Positions 30,261 to 39,899 of a stretch of 64,000 bases of DNA are shown in pieces (within the stretch, counting starts at the first letter, position 1; each line of letters starts with the position of its first letter). Position numbers and translations under genes: made by a program. Source of the DNA: Phymatolithon calcareum (taxonomy: Eukaryota > Rhodophyta > Florideophyceae > Hapalidiales); assembly GCA_977006965.1 (NCBI GenBank), contig OZ345353.1, positions 3,782,001-3,846,000 of the forward strand, given 5' to 3'. A model generated the notes under the pieces. The model did not search any database. It was not told the origin of the DNA and was given only the letters and a program-made list of their open reading frames with translations.

Positions 30261-31173
30261 CTAAAAATCAACGAAAAAGAGGGGCTGAGTATCCATCATG
30301 AGTTGAGTTACGTTAGCTATAGCGTGGAAACAAAAAGAATGTAGAGATTTGTTGTGACGGAAGCGATTCGCAAGCACGCCGAATTGCTTGAACCGCCTGT
30401 TAACAGTTTCATGTCGAGCTCGCAGGTCAGCGTACAGCTTGCAATTTGGGTCATCAAATCCCGGAGGGGTTACTACTCGGGGGTCCTTGTACCCTCCGTC
30501 AGCTAGTATTTTTTCCTGATCGCGAAGAAGAGACTTCAGCCTTGATCGGAAAATTTCGAGATCGACCCATCTTCCACACGGGAAGGGTCCGTGGACCCAA
30601 ACAATATCGGCAGTCTCTAAAACAAGTCCAACTTCATAACGAAGTCCAGCACCTTTAAATTTGAACGAATAACACTTTGAATCAAAAGGAATAGGCTCCT
30701 GGACACGAAAGTCTGTACCGTCGACCGAGATCCAACAATTGTTCAATTTTTTCCCTGTAGGCGACGATCAAAATCAATCTAACAAATGCTTAGTCAAATG
30801 CAAAAATAAAAATGCAAGAAAGAAAGAGAAATTGTACACAAACCACTTTTAAACTCGCTATTAGGCGAACGAAAGCCCAGGACCACTTCCGAAAGGTCTT
30901 TTCGTCCGCATCTGCTAGTGAGCAGTGCACATGCTCAATGGAATAAACCTTTAGAAAAAGAAGAGCCCATAAAAGGTGCTTCGGAACACCTCCTCGAGGA
31001 ATATTTTGGCCCAGGAGGGCCCAAATTCGCGCGCAAACTGCAACGGTAGTACCAAAAAGCCCACGAAAACGCCTATCGGAAATAGCTTCCGAGTGTTGCT
31101 CGCTTTTGCGGAGGATAGCGGCGCCCTCCGACACAAAAACGGAAGGAAGCACAGCGAATTCTTGGTTTTCCAT
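30261..31173 (-). CDS. PIF/Harbinger-like transposase (two exons)
   Basis: Exon 1 (31173-30840) encodes an N-terminal region (RRFRGLFGTTVAVCARIWAL, then HLLWALLFLKVYSIE and DEKTFRKWSWAFVRLIASL). A GT...AG intron of 85 nt (30839-30755) is proposed because splicing joins ...LKVV to WKKLNNCWISVDGTDF in frame. Exon 2 carries the DDE nuclease: first Asp in SVDGTDF, second in ILADGGY, Glu in ARHETVNRRFK, with the signature KGAGLRYEVGL and GPFPCGRW. Total about 275 residues, normal for the family. No internal stop, so the gene may be intact. The start codon is the least certain point. Confidence 0.75.
30755..30839 (-). other. Intron of the transposase gene
   Basis: Donor GTGTAC at 30839, acceptor CTACAG ending 30755, pyrimidine-rich interior; 85 nt. 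Inferred from frame continuity of the conserved transposase. Confidence 0.65.
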
Positions 31174-32168
31174 GAAGATGGGAGAACGGGGAGGTGTTCA
31201 ATGTGGTGTGTCTCTGTTCATTCTTCGAGAACACAAGTCTACAGTAGGTAGTTATGAAAAGTCTACAGTGAAATAAGAAATATAAAGATGCAGTCCAGTG
31301 ATTGGTTGAGAACATGTGCGTACTGTAAGGAAGCTTTCAGTGCAACTGCAATGCATGTGAAGCTTGCGATGTGATTGGGTGATTTTAAAAACGTGTTAGT
31401 AACGCGATTTCGGATTCCGCATTTGAAAAAAATGTACATGAATTTGAAAAATCTACACGATTTACCGGATTTGGCAAAACTTTAAAGGCCTCTGATTCGC
31501 CAGAAAGTGCAAATATTGCGAAAATTGCTCCATGTTCTGAAAGACGGTGCCGCACAGATTCAGAATATCTAAAAAATTTATGAAAACAGCTATGAACACA
31601 CTGTGATTAGTATGTTCGCGTTTTGCAGAACACGTCGAAATTGGGCGATTCAGCCCTTCATGTCACGTGTCTACCGTATACCTTAGGATGCATTTTGGAA
31701 AAAAAATTGCGCCCGTTTGTAATTTATAGTCAAACCTGGCACTGCACGACGCCGTTTAGGTTTGCAAGCCTCAGACACTGTGTTATTTCACATTCCGTTT
31801 TCAGAATCCGCGCTACATTTTCTTAACATATTCTGCACGAAAAGAATCTGCGACAGATTTTATGTTACGTGCCTATCTTGAATTTTAAACTTCCGACCAA
31901 TGAAAAATATACACTTCAAATTGCTATACCGTCAAGTGGCTTCATTAGGTTTTCATACTAAATCTTTCCAGATCAGGCTGCACTGAATATTATAACTGCT
32001 GTGCCATAATTGTGAACAATTTTCGCGGGAAATATACGACTGGGAATTCCTTCCCATTCCGTCCCTTTTCTAGTATGATAAAAATATATTTCATGAAGCT
32101 AACAAATAGACTCGCTTCCCCCGAGTCGTACTCCGAGTACTGCATCCCCTCACCGACGTGCGTACTGC
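31174..32168. promoter_or_regulatory. Divergent intergenic region of the Harbinger-like element
   Basis: About 1 kb, AT-rich, between the two divergent genes, so it must hold both promoters. I see no confident TATA or conserved motif and no further gene. Confidence 0.35.
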
Positions 32169-33085
32169 ATGCTTGAAACCATGCCCAAGCCATCTGTCAG
32201 GCAAACTCTGCTTGCGCTTTTTCATAGTGGCTCCATTCCCAGCCATTTCACTGCTGCGCAAATTAAACCCATGCGCCCGGAGTTCTCAAAGGTCAAAACT
32301 GCGACATTCGCTGGTTACGTGCGAGAGATCCGCAAACTGCAGAATCAAGGTACGCATGAGTTCTTTGAAAATTGTGATGATTTTAACTTTTTGGTTCCAC
32401 AGATCCGCTGCGGAAGAGCCGGTCCCGTGCAGATGTGGATGACGATGGCGACGATTTGAATCGTGCATGCACCCTCGATGTACACAAGCGAGTAAAGCTG
32501 GATGCTCCCACACTGGCGGCGCTCGTTACAGGGGACTCAATGCAAGTCGATGTGGCCGATGACGAAGAGGAGGTTGTTGTAGAAGACGATCCTTTCGCTT
32601 TCCGACCGATTTACTCTATGGGCCAGTGGGAAGACATTGTCACCGAGGACAAAAGGGTATCTGTTGCGATTCTGCTGCCTTCTGGAGTTGGAGAGAAGAA
32701 GAGAGACCATGAGGTAAGGGTGTCTGAGGATGGAATCTATCTGACTATTTCTGTTAATTGGCCAAAGGCCTTGAGTAATGTGGAAATTCCTCACCAGTCT
32801 TGGTTGGAGGCTCCCTACACGGGAGAGCTTTCTATACGGATGCAATCCTTTAAGAATTGGCTAAAGAGACTGAGGAAGACGAAAAATGATACAATCACGT
32901 CGTCCTACAAGATTGCGCTCCCTTTCCGCGTGAAGTCTGACATTTCTACCATGCAACAGAATTGGTCCTTTCTCTCATGGCCTTCATTGAAAACCAGTGC
33001 TAGAGTTCTGTACATAACCTTAGAGGCCCCTGAGGAGGAGTACGGAGTGGCCGACGACGATGCGCCAGTGTACAAGGAGTGTTAG
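32169..33085 (+). CDS. Unknown spliced protein, second gene of the Harbinger-like element
   Basis: Exon 1 from ATG 32169 to 32349, a 53-nt intron (32350-32402, GTACGC...CCACAG), then exon 2 to the stop at 33085. Splicing joins ...RKLQNQ to DPLRKSRSRADVDDDG in frame, giving about 287 residues. The N-terminus is basic and possibly helical (RQTLLALFHSGSIPSHF, TATFAGYVREIRKLQNQ). An acidic stretch (VADDEEEVVVEDD, about 110-125) precedes a conserved-looking block with DPFAFRPIYSMGQWEDI, EVRVSEDGIYLTISVNWP and PHQSWLEAPYTGELSIRM. No signal peptide, transmembrane helix or nucleic-acid-binding motif is visible. By position it takes the place of the Myb/SANT partner of Harbinger transposases, but I see no SANT repeat. 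It could instead be captured host sequence. Confidence 0.65.
32350..32402 (+). other. Intron of the unknown second gene
   Basis: 53 nt, GT at 32350-32351 and AG at 32401-32402, with TTTTAACTTTTTGG before the acceptor. Its length is not a multiple of three, and its removal joins two otherwise separate frames. Confidence 0.7.
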
Positions 33086-33207
33086 TAAAGCAATTCATAT
33101 GTTTTCTCCACCACTGCCGCATCTGCATTACAGTACTCGAACGGATATTTTGCTTATTTCTCAGGGATGTCTATTTTCCTACATTTACGTGTTTTCCCGC
33201 AACCCCC

Positions 33208-33500
33208 AGCAAGCCTGTCAAATGAGAGCATTTATTTTTAGTTTCTTTTTTGACGGTTACTTTCACATGACTGGTTCACGTTGCCTTCACATAATGTTAC
33301 ACGTGTTCGATCCTGCTCAACATAGCAGAAACATTTCGACTTTTTTCGCCACAGAAATGCCCAATTAGGTTTAAACAAATGGATCTAGAAACAGGACCGT
33401 AGCGAAGTGCTGACAGATCTGAAGCGTATCATCATACCACAGGCGTCTCGTGGTCATTTTAGTAATTTCCTTAGTGTTACATCTCACCTTCAGCGTCCAC
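33208..33500. other. Spacer between the Harbinger-like element and LINE 2
   Basis: Nothing recognisable; the 5' end of LINE 2 cannot be placed exactly. Confidence 0.3.
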
Positions 33501-33559
33501 TCAAGGAAATAAGGGAAATGAGGTACAAAGGTGCCTGCAGAAACTACAGACTTATAGCA

Positions 33560-34215
33560 GGGAGCCCTCTATTGCTATGGGGGACTGGAGCAAAAGGCAT
33601 AAAACATGGGACAAGAAAACCAACCAAAGGGGCACCTTTCTGCTGCAATGGTCAGAAAACAACGGATGGGTTCCCCATCACGGAAAAGCGAGCACGTGCG
33701 TTACGTACAACGGCGAAAGCAACATCGATTTCTTTCTCAGCAAGCGGCTGACACGGGAATCGGTCACATCGTCTAACGGCCCCTGGGAGGGTAACCTCTA
33801 GCACAGGCATTTAATGACGATTGTTCCAACAACAGCACCAAGGCAAAGACGCAAAGAGGTTATATCGACGAAGAGCAGATCGAACCTGGAGGTCGTCGAA
33901 AAAGTACGAACGGAATATCGCCACAGTCTGCCTACACAAATCATGCGTCTAAAAGCATGTCAGTTCCCCAGGGAGCTCGATTCAATTTATGAATCTATTG
34001 TGGGTATCTTTATCCAGCTTTGGAGAAAAGCAGTTCCAATGGAAGGAGCTCGAAACACGTTCTGGACCCCCACTCTTAGAGAGATGGCAATGCAACGAAC
34101 AAAGCTGTTTAGAAGAGCTCGGAAAATAAAGAGCGAGGTCGATACTCTAGCTCATAAGGATTTCAAGAAAAAAATGAGCAAAGAGGTAACTGGCGCCAAA
34201 AAAAGCGTCATATAA
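33560..34215 (+). pseudogene. LINE 2 endonuclease tail and linker
   Basis: AMGDWSKRHKTWDKKTNQRG (about 33574-33633), then NNGWVPHHG and SNIDFFLSKRL match the C-terminal half of the APE-type endonuclease of LINE ORF2. In active elements this enzyme nicks the target DNA; the N-terminal catalytic half is missing or unreadable here. The following frame (33814-34215) is the linker before RT, rich in Arg/Lys (LREMAMQRTKLFRRARKIKS). Frame changes near 33800 and a stop at 34213-34215 show decay. Confidence 0.6.
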
Positions 34216-34429
34216 TCGATTCCTGGATGACCTGGACGAACTCCCAGCATCACTAGCCCTTGACAAGACGTCCAAAATGGCAAGAGCTCTCTCCAGGCGA
34301 AAGACCGAAAATGTCAAGCAAAGAAGTACGCTGTCACCTGCACTATGCCCACCTCTCAAGCCTCTGCTGCGCCGAGGAAGGATGGCTCGCAGGTACTAAA
34401 TCGTTTGCTCCCCCTTAGACTTTCCGAAG

Positions 34430-35689
34430 CGACATAGAAGCGACCATCAGGGATAGTCCAATTGGTAAGGCTCCTGGGCTGGGAAAAGTACAAACAGAAA
34501 TGTTGAAAGTGGACCCAGTACTAAGCACAAGAGTACTATTTGCGATTTGGGAAGCTTGTGGTCGTTTGCAAACCACACCCTTGGTTTATAGCAATGCCGA
34601 CGAGCTACCGCCCAAACTCCCTCTTAAGCCACATGAGGAAGACAATCGAAATGGCCTTAGACAAGATTATCAGAAGGAAATACAAGTTCCATATTTCACA
34701 GCTTGGGTTCCAGAAACGAAAGGGCACTGCGTTGGCGCTTCTCCATGCTGAAGCCCTCCGACAATCAGGCCACAGCTGCGTGGCAGTCTTAGACCTTAAA
34801 GCGGCCTACGACTTCATACTAAGGAAAAAGCTTGCAGAGAGAATAAGTAAGGTGCTGGAACCAGAGATCGCCGAAATGGTTATTCGATTTTTGGATCCCT
34901 CATTCATACAGACGAGAGACAACGAGGATTCCGTATAGTACACTATTAACAGAGGCGTTCCTCAGGGGTCCCCTCTCAGTCCGTGCCTGTACAATATCTT
35001 CATGGACACGTTTGCCGTTGCTCTAGACTCCATTCCGAAGAATATCACAAACGAGCTCTGCAAAATGTTTGTAGACGACGTGAAATTGTCCGCAAAGTCA
35101 GGAGAAGGCCTCCAAAGTAACCTGGATATAGCCTCAGAGTGGGCGCAGAGAAATGCTATGGTGTGGAACACTGTGAAAAGCGTAATTCTTTCGACCAAGG
35201 ACACGGCAGGTCGTAGCTTTCGGCTTTCAGGGCGGCGGATAAAGACTCTCCGGGAGGTAAAATACCTCGGGGTAATATTAACGGAACAGGGAGTTTCAGA
35301 CACCAAACAGGCAGACAGGATCAAGAAATCCAACAATGTGCTTGGGTGTCTCCGACGACTGGGCGTGTTTACTAATGGTGTCCACCCCGCGAGGGCGATT
35401 AAGCTGTACAAATTTCTTGAGCAGTCAAGATGGGAATATGCTCTACACCTCACACTTTGGATCGCGAAGGGAGTCTTGGAACTCAGGAAGATTGAATCAA
35501 TTTTCTTCTGGCAAATCCTTGGGAAACAAGGAAAAAGAAGCTTGGACACGTGCAGGACCATGTGTCGAATCATCGAACCCAAGGGAAGAAGAAAAGTCCG
35601 TCCAAGACTCTTTGTGCAGAGATTGATAAGAAGACGCGATGCGCTGATATCTTGTCCAACAACAGAGATCGCGAACAAGGAACGTCTAG
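34430..35689 (+). pseudogene. LINE 2 reverse transcriptase
   Basis: RT blocks in several frames: FHISQLGFQKRKGTALALLH, motif A VAVLDLKAAYDFILRKKL (about 34780-34830), a GVPQGSPLSPCLYNIF block (about 34952-35002) and motif C MFVDDVKLSAK (about 35063-35095). The thumb and later region (KYLGVILTEQG, then RAIKLYKFLEQSRWEYALH) follows. Motif C FVDD keeps the catalytic Asp pair. A stop at 34936-34938 and frame changes around 34700 and 34930 inactivate it. The last frame runs to the CTAG at 35686-35689 and resumes at 37655 (ERL then EAERSIVHARANG), proving that the piggyBac-like element landed in it. Confidence 0.8.
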
Positions 35690-37650
35690 TGTCTATGTGA
35701 CGAACACCCTCAATTGAGGGTGGATTTAAAAGCTCGAAAAAGTTTATGAAAAAAATGCGGAACTGATTTTGAGCGCCAGATTCGGAAAGGCGACCTTTTG
35801 TTCTTGGTGGGGAGTACCCCTTTTACTACGTTAAAACCCCGTCGTTCGCCGGTAGGAACGAATATCTGCTGGTCACCCAGAAAAAACACATCTGCCATTC
35901 CTCGAGAAAAAGACCCGCGCCGAGTCGTCCGTGCAGCCGCACGAACCAAAGAAACATCAGTGACAAGTCCTACACAGTGCTGCAGACTATACGGAGCGTT
36001 TTCTATTTCAAAAAAGATGAACGGCACGGTTCAAGAGGTGCACGTTGATGAAATCAAGGGTCGCTCGAGCACGTCACTTCGCGTGAAATGGGTCCTTGTT
36101 CAGAAACCAAGCGAAAAGACTAAGATTAAGACTATCAAGATTGTTAACGTCAAGCCAGGGAAGGCTGACAAAGGCGCTTGTTCCTCTCGAATGCCTGTAT
36201 CGAGTTCCAGCAGGCAATATTCTGTACGTCGAAAGCCGGCTTACAGTAATCGCGGTCGAACATCTTCTTCGCCAAACGCTGAGTTTTGCGTTCAGTATCA
36301 ACCACACTCTAGACAGAAGGCAACAAAAATCTAATATACAATCAACAGGAGCTCTAAACGCCCTCTTGTGAGCTCCCTCGCCTACACCCTGCATGGTTCT
36401 TGGGACCAATAATCGCAAGAGGAGCTTGATGTCATTGCGCCAGACCGTGAGCAGAGTATTTTTGCTCATGGAGTGCCATGCTTCGAGCGCCAAGTTCTAT
36501 GTCCAATTGGGGCAAGCAATGCCCGTCAGTTCTGGAAAGTTCGCACTATAAACAGAGATGCTATATCCGAGAACGGTGGCATCGGGTTCCACACACCGTA
36601 CGATTCCTTCATGACGATGTTTCGCCGAGTACACCTGCGAACAATTATTGCTTAGGCATCCGCTAAGCTGAAACGAATAGGAAGAACGGAGTCTAAGATT
36701 TTCGGAATACTCGTCCTCAGGAGTTGGACGCAAAGAGATTTATGGAAGTCTACCATGGGGAACAAGTATATCCTCGCTCCGTCATTTTTAAACAGTGGCA
36801 TGACCAGAGCCAGGTTCTTCGAGTACCTCCGGTGCGTCACATTCACCGTGCAACCAAGTGAACAAGGCACTATGTCGTCCGTTGAGTACCGGTTGGCGCT
36901 CGTTCAGGATTTTATCGATGCTATTAGTGATCACAAAAACCCACTGTGTCTCTATTAGACCTGGTTCTGCTTTGCCAAGTTCATATCTCTTGGTATGTCA
37001 ACGCAGGCCATGACTTGAAAATGTCCTCCTGCAGTACATCGCCATCCACCGTAAACCGGAGAAAGGTTGCGAGTTACAGAATTCAGACTAAGGAAGACGT
37101 AAGAGAAGGCTGCATCTTGATCTGGGGACCTCGACAGAGGGCGAGAAGCAAAACTCTTTAGAAGGTAAAACTGCCCATAGCGCAGTTGTACTGCGCGGTC
37201 TTGTGGCCCCATACTCTGGTACAAGGCGCCTTGTCCTCCGAGATTCACTCTGCCTCGATCAATAATCATCGATGTTCAGTACTCCAAAAGGTATATTTGC
37301 TCCAAGGACGGTGTTGAAACCCACTTAACTCCTCCGAAAATGGAAAAGTAAGCCACAGGTGGCATGATGACTACTTTAGCTGTTCAAAACAACTGCAGAG
37401 TTTGACAAGTCAAGGAATTAACCCTCGTATTCTCATCAAGTAGTAGACTTGATGGCGCCGCAATCAACATATGTGGCATTTCAGCAGGTAGAAACTGTTT
37501 TGCTAAGCATGCTGAACACATCCATGAGCTTGATGCGTTTGATGAGCCTAATAATGAGTAGCTTTCGTTGGCGAAAAACAATTGATTCTCATTCCCTCAA
37601 TTGAGGGAAAAGTGCCCCTCAATTGAGGGAAATTTCCCGTCACATAGACA
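35690..37650 (+). mobile_element. piggyBac-like DNA transposon 2, CTAG duplication
   Basis: 1961 bp with perfect 13-bp inverted ends (TGTCTATGTGACG) and the palindromic duplication CTAG (35686-35689 and 37651-37654). A 14-bp palindrome, CCCTCAATTGAGGG, occurs once inside the left end (35708-35721) and twice inside the right end (about 37597-37635). The interior holds piggyBac-type transposase remnants on the plus strand. A 4-bp palindromic target fits the piggyBac mechanism, but the usual target is TTAA. Confidence 0.85.
35798..37262 (+). pseudogene. piggyBac-type transposase, decayed (element 2)
   Basis: Three recognisable pieces. An N-terminal basic region (to 36334) is not diagnostic. At 36755-36958, NSGMTRARFFEYLRCVTF and EYRLALVQDFIDAISDHKN match the region before the first catalytic Asp. 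At about 37040-37262, QYIAIHRKPEKGCELQNSD, then VVLRGLVAPYSGTRRLVL and DSLCL match the YVAIDRKPENGCEIQN...HLVAPW.GT.R.V.ADSYF block. The first DDE segment (VDES...RWYG in element 1) is missing or unreadable, and several stops occur. The gene is dead. Confidence 0.7.
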
Positions 37651-37654
37651 CTAG

Positions 37655-37992
37655 AAGCAGAGAGAAGTATTGTCCACGCGAGAGCGAATGGCTTCCTGTG
37701 CGAAGCTGCAAACGAAACGACAGCTAAGACAAGCTTCAAGAAATACCAAAGAAACAAGATACTGGAGGCCACATAGGATGCGGAAAAGTCGAAAAAACGA
37801 CCTATACCGCACGCGAAAGTGTCGCTACCCTCGCACCTTCTCTTCACCTCAAGAAGACATAGAACTCTTGCCATCAAGTGGTCATTTAGAATGTTCCCTC
37901 CCATGAGCACCTCCACCCTTATCGAGCTCATTAGCCAATGTGGGAATGTCAATCTCTCCGTCTTGTTTGTGGAACAATTGCACTGGAACTGA
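37655..37992 (+). pseudogene. LINE 2 C-terminal region
   Basis: Continues the LINE frame after the piggyBac-like insert (EAERSIVHARANGFLCEAAN) to a stop near 37771. After a frame change it reads RTLAIKWSFRMFPPMSTST and ends at TGA near 37990-37992. This matches RQLAIKYASGRFPQVSTTL of LINE 1, placing it at the extreme ORF2 C-terminus. Confidence 0.65.
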
Positions 37993-37995
37993 ACG

Positions 37996-38995
37996 AACCT
38001 ATTTGTTAGCACTCTCTGCACAAGACATAACACGCACTGCATGATTTGCACCTACATCTACAACAACAGACACAATTGACTACGCGCACACCCTCGTGAA
38101 CGAATACATCCAGGTATTCACCTGCACTCAACGTGTACTGTCGGTGATACACACGCACCACTCAAGCGATGGTTGGCTTAGATGTAGACGCGTGCGACTG
38201 TTCTGCGCAGCGAGTTTCTGACACTGTCTTGCCACGCATACTCTAAACGATAGGCCAGTAGCCATGCGACGTGATCAGATCCTCTTAGCACAGCCTACTT
38301 AAGCACTACTCTTGATTCACTCCAGTAAACTGAAGCACGCATTTCCAAGACATCACACATTCCACAAGAGTTCAGAATAGACCCATCCGGTATTCTGAGT
38401 AGCGTGGAAGTGGTGGGATTTTCCCAAGACCCTTATCAAGCACGTTTCTACGACAGGGAAAGATGCCATCGAAGATGTCATAAATGGCCTCGCTAAAGAC
38501 AGACTCTCCAAAGAGGACAGCGTCTGGACTAAGCGAGAACTCGAGGAGCTCCTAACCATGCTTCAGGCTGTGGACAAGTAAGGACTGCTCGCAACTTGAA
38601 ACCACAGCGTGACACAGGACAGGGGAGTAATTTTCCCCCTCGAGGTCCGGAAGGAGACTAGAGGTGGGTTTTTGTAGTCCCCTGAATCGTGTTACACCAA
38701 CAAGAAAAGAAACTCTTCCATTGACAGAATCTAGCCAAAACCTCTTGGCCCTAGGAAAGTTGCCCCAAGTGTCAGCAAATGCGTTGGTATAAAAATCTTC
38801 CTCTCTTCTTCTTCTTTTCTTTTCTCCAAGAATGCTTTCAGGACAAACTAATCGTGTGGTGTCACATGAGACGCTCTGACTGCAATTAGTTATTTGGAAT
38901 TGCGTGTCAGGATGATCCACTCCAAAATCAATTAATGGACACCTTCAATTTGACTTCCTTAATGCTCACCCGTACCAATTTTTTGCGTTCTATTT
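37996..38995. other. Low-information stretch, one short frame
   Basis: 38020-38350 resembles an LTR or promoter region (TACTTAAGCAC and many CACAC runs), but I find no pair or duplication. A 50-codon frame ending at the TAA near 38579-38581 (STTGKDAIEDVINGLAKDRL, then TKRELEELLTMLQAVDK) looks peptide-like and unassigned. The rest holds nothing I can name. Confidence 0.3.
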
Positions 38996-39890
38996 TCGTT
39001 TTGCTTTGCCTCCCATACCTTCGTCAGCACTCTGCAATCATCGTCTTATGTGCATTGCAGCACTGGGTGAGAGTGCTTTTTCGCTGAAATGGGAAGCACA
39101 AGTTTCGAATGACGATCAAGATCCGGCTCACCTGAAATGTTTCATACAGCTTGTAAAGCATGCTACGGTTGGATACAAGGAGGAAAGACTGTCGAATACA
39201 GTAATAGAAAACGTGAACCATCTTCCACATGAATATGTTTCTATACAAAGGCAAAGTCACTGTATTCCCATGCTCTCTCCAATTTTTCTTCGTTTTTCTC
39301 CCGTTGAGCTAGGTATATTCTATGTGGGCGATCTAGTTCGCCCGTTGGGGAACTCTTGACATCCAAGCTTTAAAGAGAACTGCAGCAATCAGTAGAATAC
39401 ATTCATGTCGATGACGGTGTCAGGAACATGTTTCTATACTAGCTCTACAGCGATGGAGTCGAACTGAGAAACGGGAAAACAAGTTTTTTCTGTCTCCAGC
39501 ATAAGATATCATATTTTCGCTCTTCCACAAACTGGCCAATTTTCACAAGTGAGTTCCAGTCTCCATTCAATGTGTTTCACACAGTTCATGAAATGTGTTT
39601 TAATTAATCTAAACGCTACCGGACTGTGCAGCACAACGGAATACGGTTGACACTAAATCATGAATTTGATTCGTGCAATGTGTATACAGCAACTGCAGAT
39701 CAATGCCGGCTGCACACAATCACTGAGAAGAGGAATGCCTCTCAATTGAACAATATTAAACCCTACCCTAGATCATACAGTATCTCTTACAAATCCGACA
39801 CAGGAGTATTAGTTAAGACTGATTTAATACTCCTGTGTTCAAGCACATAAAATCCGGCGACATCGGGCAAAAAAGCAGCGATCCGGGAGT
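38996..39890. repeat. Upstream part of the duplicated block, copy C (inverted)
   Basis: Reverse-complement counterpart of 15331-16000 and 24600-25160. Shared landmarks include GCAGCACTGGGTG, CGCTGAAATGGGAAG and TGCCGGCTGCACACAATCAC. No gene visible. Confidence 0.6.
39795..39832. promoter_or_regulatory. Palindrome upstream of copy C
   Basis: CACAGGAGTATTA, about 13 bp, then TTAATACTCCTGTG. Same position as the palindrome upstream of copy A, but with different arm sequence and only the central TAGTTMAGACTGA in common. Confidence 0.45.
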
Positions 39891-39899
39891 TGGCTCGTG

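Larger units (their letters stand above)
30058..33207. mobile_element. PIF/Harbinger-like DNA transposon with two genes
   Basis: A 3150-bp element bounded by perfect 21-bp inverted repeats, 30058-30078 (GGGGGTTGCGGGAAAACACG...) and 33187-33207. It encloses a Harbinger/IS5-type DDE transposase (minus, 30261-31173) and a divergently transcribed spliced gene (plus, 32169-33085). Two genes between short G-rich inverted repeats is the standard PIF/Harbinger plan. Adjacent triplets (ACA on the left, AGC on the right) do not match, so the expected 3-bp duplication is not seen; it may be mutated or the ends may be slightly mis-set. Confidence 0.75.
33501..37995 (+). mobile_element. LINE 2 (non-LTR retrotransposon), split by a piggyBac-like element
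   Basis: Plus-strand LINE ORF2 with endonuclease remnant, reverse transcriptase and C-terminal region, interrupted at 35690-37650. It shares domain order and the C-terminal block (R.LAIKWSFRMFPPMSTSTLI) with LINE 1 (48.06-63.4 kb) and LINE 3 (45618-46246). Frameshifts and stops make it inactive. Its 5' end lies somewhere before 33580 and its 3' end shortly after 37992. Confidence 0.75.

Noticed and set aside
30058-33207. A 3-bp target duplication for the Harbinger-like element
   Set aside because: The flanking triplets are ACA and AGC; they do not match, so none is claimed.
37996-38350. Possible solo LTR
   Set aside because: No TG...CA boundaries with a matching duplication and no second copy in the window.
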